Assembly: GCA_013329565.1 (NCBI GenBank)
Contig: DUJZ01000173.1
Location: 1 to 7,215 of the forward strand
Length of the DNA stretch: 7,215 bases
Reading direction: 5' to 3'
DNA from: Methanomassiliicoccales archaeon
Lineage (GTDB): Archaea > Thermoplasmatota > Thermoplasmata > Methanomassiliicoccales > UBA472
The position numbers and the translations under genes are program-made. This document shows, in pieces, positions 6,324 through 7,215 of this stretch; positions within the stretch are counted from its first letter, which is position 1, and each line of letters starts with the position of its first letter. The notes under the pieces were generated by a model. The model was not told the origin of the DNA. It searched no databases and saw only the letters and a list, made by a program, of their open reading frames with translations.

Positions 6324-6838
6324 TGGTCGATTCGCTCGTAAGGAATGATGTGGGTCGGAAGGCGCGCAATCTGGTGTTGATAGTAACTGAAGGGACCACA
6401 GAGAAACGATATTTTTCAGGATTAAAGGAAAGATGGAGCAACGTCGCAATATTCACTCCAAAATCATCAGTGACCGATGCTGAGAACATCGTAAGGTTTT
6501 GTAAGAATCAAATGGATCACTATGGAATCGAACCGCAGGTAGGAGATCTTGCGGTATGCGTATTCGATTTTGATAACAACACGGATCTGAATCTTCAGAG
6601 GGCAGCTAAAATTGCGCGCGAGAATAATATTTTGATGACCGTTTCTAATCCTTGCTTCGAGCTCTGGATAGCGATGCATTTCACAGACGTCGAACGATGT
6701 GTGACGGTCGAGGAATTAATCTCATTGGTAGAAAAATTGATGCTGACCCTTTCATATGGTGAAGTTATATATTCCCTAAATACCATCATGTTCCGGGATG
6801 GATCATGGGAGCCAGGGGACCGAGGTCGAAGTTCATAG
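6320..6838 (+). pseudogene. RloB-family effector gene, 3' end replaced by an insertion sequence
   Basis: The first ~146 residues belong to the RloB family (AbiLii-like), the predicted TOPRIM-like nuclease partner of RloA. Visible family motifs are NLVLIVTEGTTEKRYFSGL (17-35) with acidic E24 and E28, VFDFDNN (81-87) with D83 and D85, and SNPCFELWIAMHF (109-121), the hallmark Asn-Pro-Cys-Phe-Glu-x-Trp segment. From about base 6758 (codon 147) the frame enters the left end of an IS1-like element, so the last ~26 codons (ending GDRGRSS) are out-of-frame IS sequence up to TAG 6836-6838. RloB proteins are usually about 200 residues, so I estimate 50 or more native C-terminal residues are lost or displaced downstream of the element. 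ATG 6320 overlaps the upstream stop. ATG 6323 is an in-frame alternative. Because the acidic motifs precede the break, some activity cannot be excluded, so 'pseudogene' is a judgement. Confidence 0.78.
6765..6772 (+). promoter_or_regulatory. TATA-like box of the transposase gene, within the IS end
   Basis: TTATATAT is centred about 36 bases before ATG 6805, so initiation near 6795 would give a leader of about 10 bases. Its position inside the presumed terminal region suggests the element carries its own archaeal promoter. Confidence 0.4.
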
Positions 6839-7215
6839 ATGCGGCATGCCCGAACAAGGACTGCGGCCAGTATGGCCTGATGGGGCAAGGTAACATCGCC
6901 GGGAACGGCACCTACCAGACACGGAACGGCCGTGTGAGGAAGTACGTGTGCCGCTCCTGCGGCACGACGTTCTGCGATCGTAGGAACACGGCCTTCTTCG
7001 ATTTCAAGACCAAGGACGAGAAGGTACTTCTCGCATTGAAGATGATCATCAAGGGGATGAGCATGCGCAGCGTGGCCGAGGTGCTGGAGATAAAGCTGGA
7101 CACGGTACGCAACTGGGTCCAGCGGGCGGCGGAGCACAGCGAGGAAGTGAACGCCGTGCTGCTCAAGGAGCTGAAGGTCTCCAAGGTCGAACTGGACGAG
7201 CTCTGGACCTTCGTT
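6805..7215 (+). CDS. IS1-family transposase, N-terminal part (single-frame InsA/InsB type), runs off the window
   Basis: An open frame from ATG 6805 to the window edge gives 137 residues without a stop. Residues 15-52 form an InsA-type zinc ribbon, C15-x4-C20 and C49-x2-C52. A helix-turn-helix segment follows at about 71-108 (KGMSMRSVAEVLEIKLDTVRNW). VELDELWTFV at 128-137 matches the start of the InsB catalytic domain, with D131 as the likely first residue of the DDE triad. In E. coli IS1 these two parts are in different frames joined by frameshifting. Here they are continuous, as in many archaeal IS1 relatives. The protein would cut and rejoin the element's ends for transposition. The frame differs from that of RloB and overlaps it at 6805-6838. 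GC content and codon choice resemble the housekeeping genes rather than the RloAB cassette, suggesting an element long resident in a similar GC-rich host. Confidence 0.9.
   Translation, partial: MGARGPRSKFIDAACPNKDCGQYGLMGQGNIAGNGTYQTRNGRVRKYVCRSCGTTFCDRRNTAFFDFKTKDEKVLLALKMIIKGMSMRSVAEVLEIKLDTVRNWVQRAAEHSEEVNAVLLKELKVSKVELDELWTFV

Larger units (their letters stand above)
6758..7215 (+). mobile_element. IS1-family insertion sequence, left part, inserted in the RloB gene
   Basis: An IS1-family element is inferred from its transposase. Its left boundary is placed at GGTGAAGTTATATATTC (6758-6774) for four reasons. It begins GGTGA like the canonical IS1 end. It lies 47 bases before the transposase ATG, similar to the spacing in IS1. 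RloB similarity fades at this point. GC content rises soon after it. The right end and target duplication are outside the window. IS1 elements usually duplicate 8-9 bases, so a copy of the sequence ending CTTTCATAT (6749-6757) would be expected beyond the right end. The exact left base is uncertain by perhaps 20 bases. Confidence 0.65.

Noticed and set aside
6788..6838. The ending FRDGSWEPGDRGRSS as the true RloB C terminus
   Set aside because: These bases overlap the transposase start and presumed IS end in a different frame and do not resemble RloB.
6595..7137. Antisense frame (180 codons) across the RloB/IS junction
   Set aside because: It spans an insertion boundary joining two unrelated sequences, so it cannot be an evolved gene, and the + strand holds the recognisable RloB and transposase.
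1..7215. CRISPR arrays, tRNA or rRNA genes
   Set aside because: No regularly spaced direct repeats were seen, and no cloverleaf or rRNA-like sequence was recognised on either strand by reading.

Overview
The window looks like a piece of a moderately GC-rich archaeal chromosome. The archaeal assignment rests on a family-B replicative DNA polymerase with archaeal N-terminal sequence features, a Ygr210-type (archaeal/eukaryotic) YchF GTPase, a DUF169 protein, and TATA-like boxes upstream of several starts. The overall flavour suggests Thermoplasmatota, perhaps Methanomassiliicoccales, but that lineage call is inference from gene content and composition only.

Layout: every supported gene is on the + strand. 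Bases 1-459 are the 3' part of the rRNA dimethyltransferase gene ksgA/dim1. A DUF169 gene of unknown function follows (489-1280), then a Ygr210/YchF-type GTPase (1348-2538), which is almost joined to a complete family-B DNA polymerase gene (2541-4976) with only two bases between them. This block is housekeeping in character and about 60% GC or more by eye.

At 4977 the composition changes abruptly. An 81-base, very AT-rich spacer with two perfect inverted repeats and TATA-like boxes leads into a two-gene cassette of clearly lower GC: an AAA15/RloA-type ATPase (5058-6323), overlapping by four bases an RloB-family gene (from 6320). RloA/RloB pairs, related to the AbiL abortive-infection pair, are known or predicted anti-phage modules, so this is best read as a horizontally acquired defence cassette placed directly after polB.

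The cassette is interrupted. RloB homology is lost after roughly residue 146, and a GC-rich IS1-family transposase gene begins at 6805 in another frame and runs off the window. The sequence at 6758 starts with GGTGA, as IS1 ends do, and carries a TATA-like box, so the insertion sequence probably begins there. The apparent 172-residue RloB is therefore a chimera: about 146 native residues plus about 26 codons read through the IS end. The predicted catalytic-type residues of RloB lie before the break, so whether the module is dead, altered or still partly active is the main open question.
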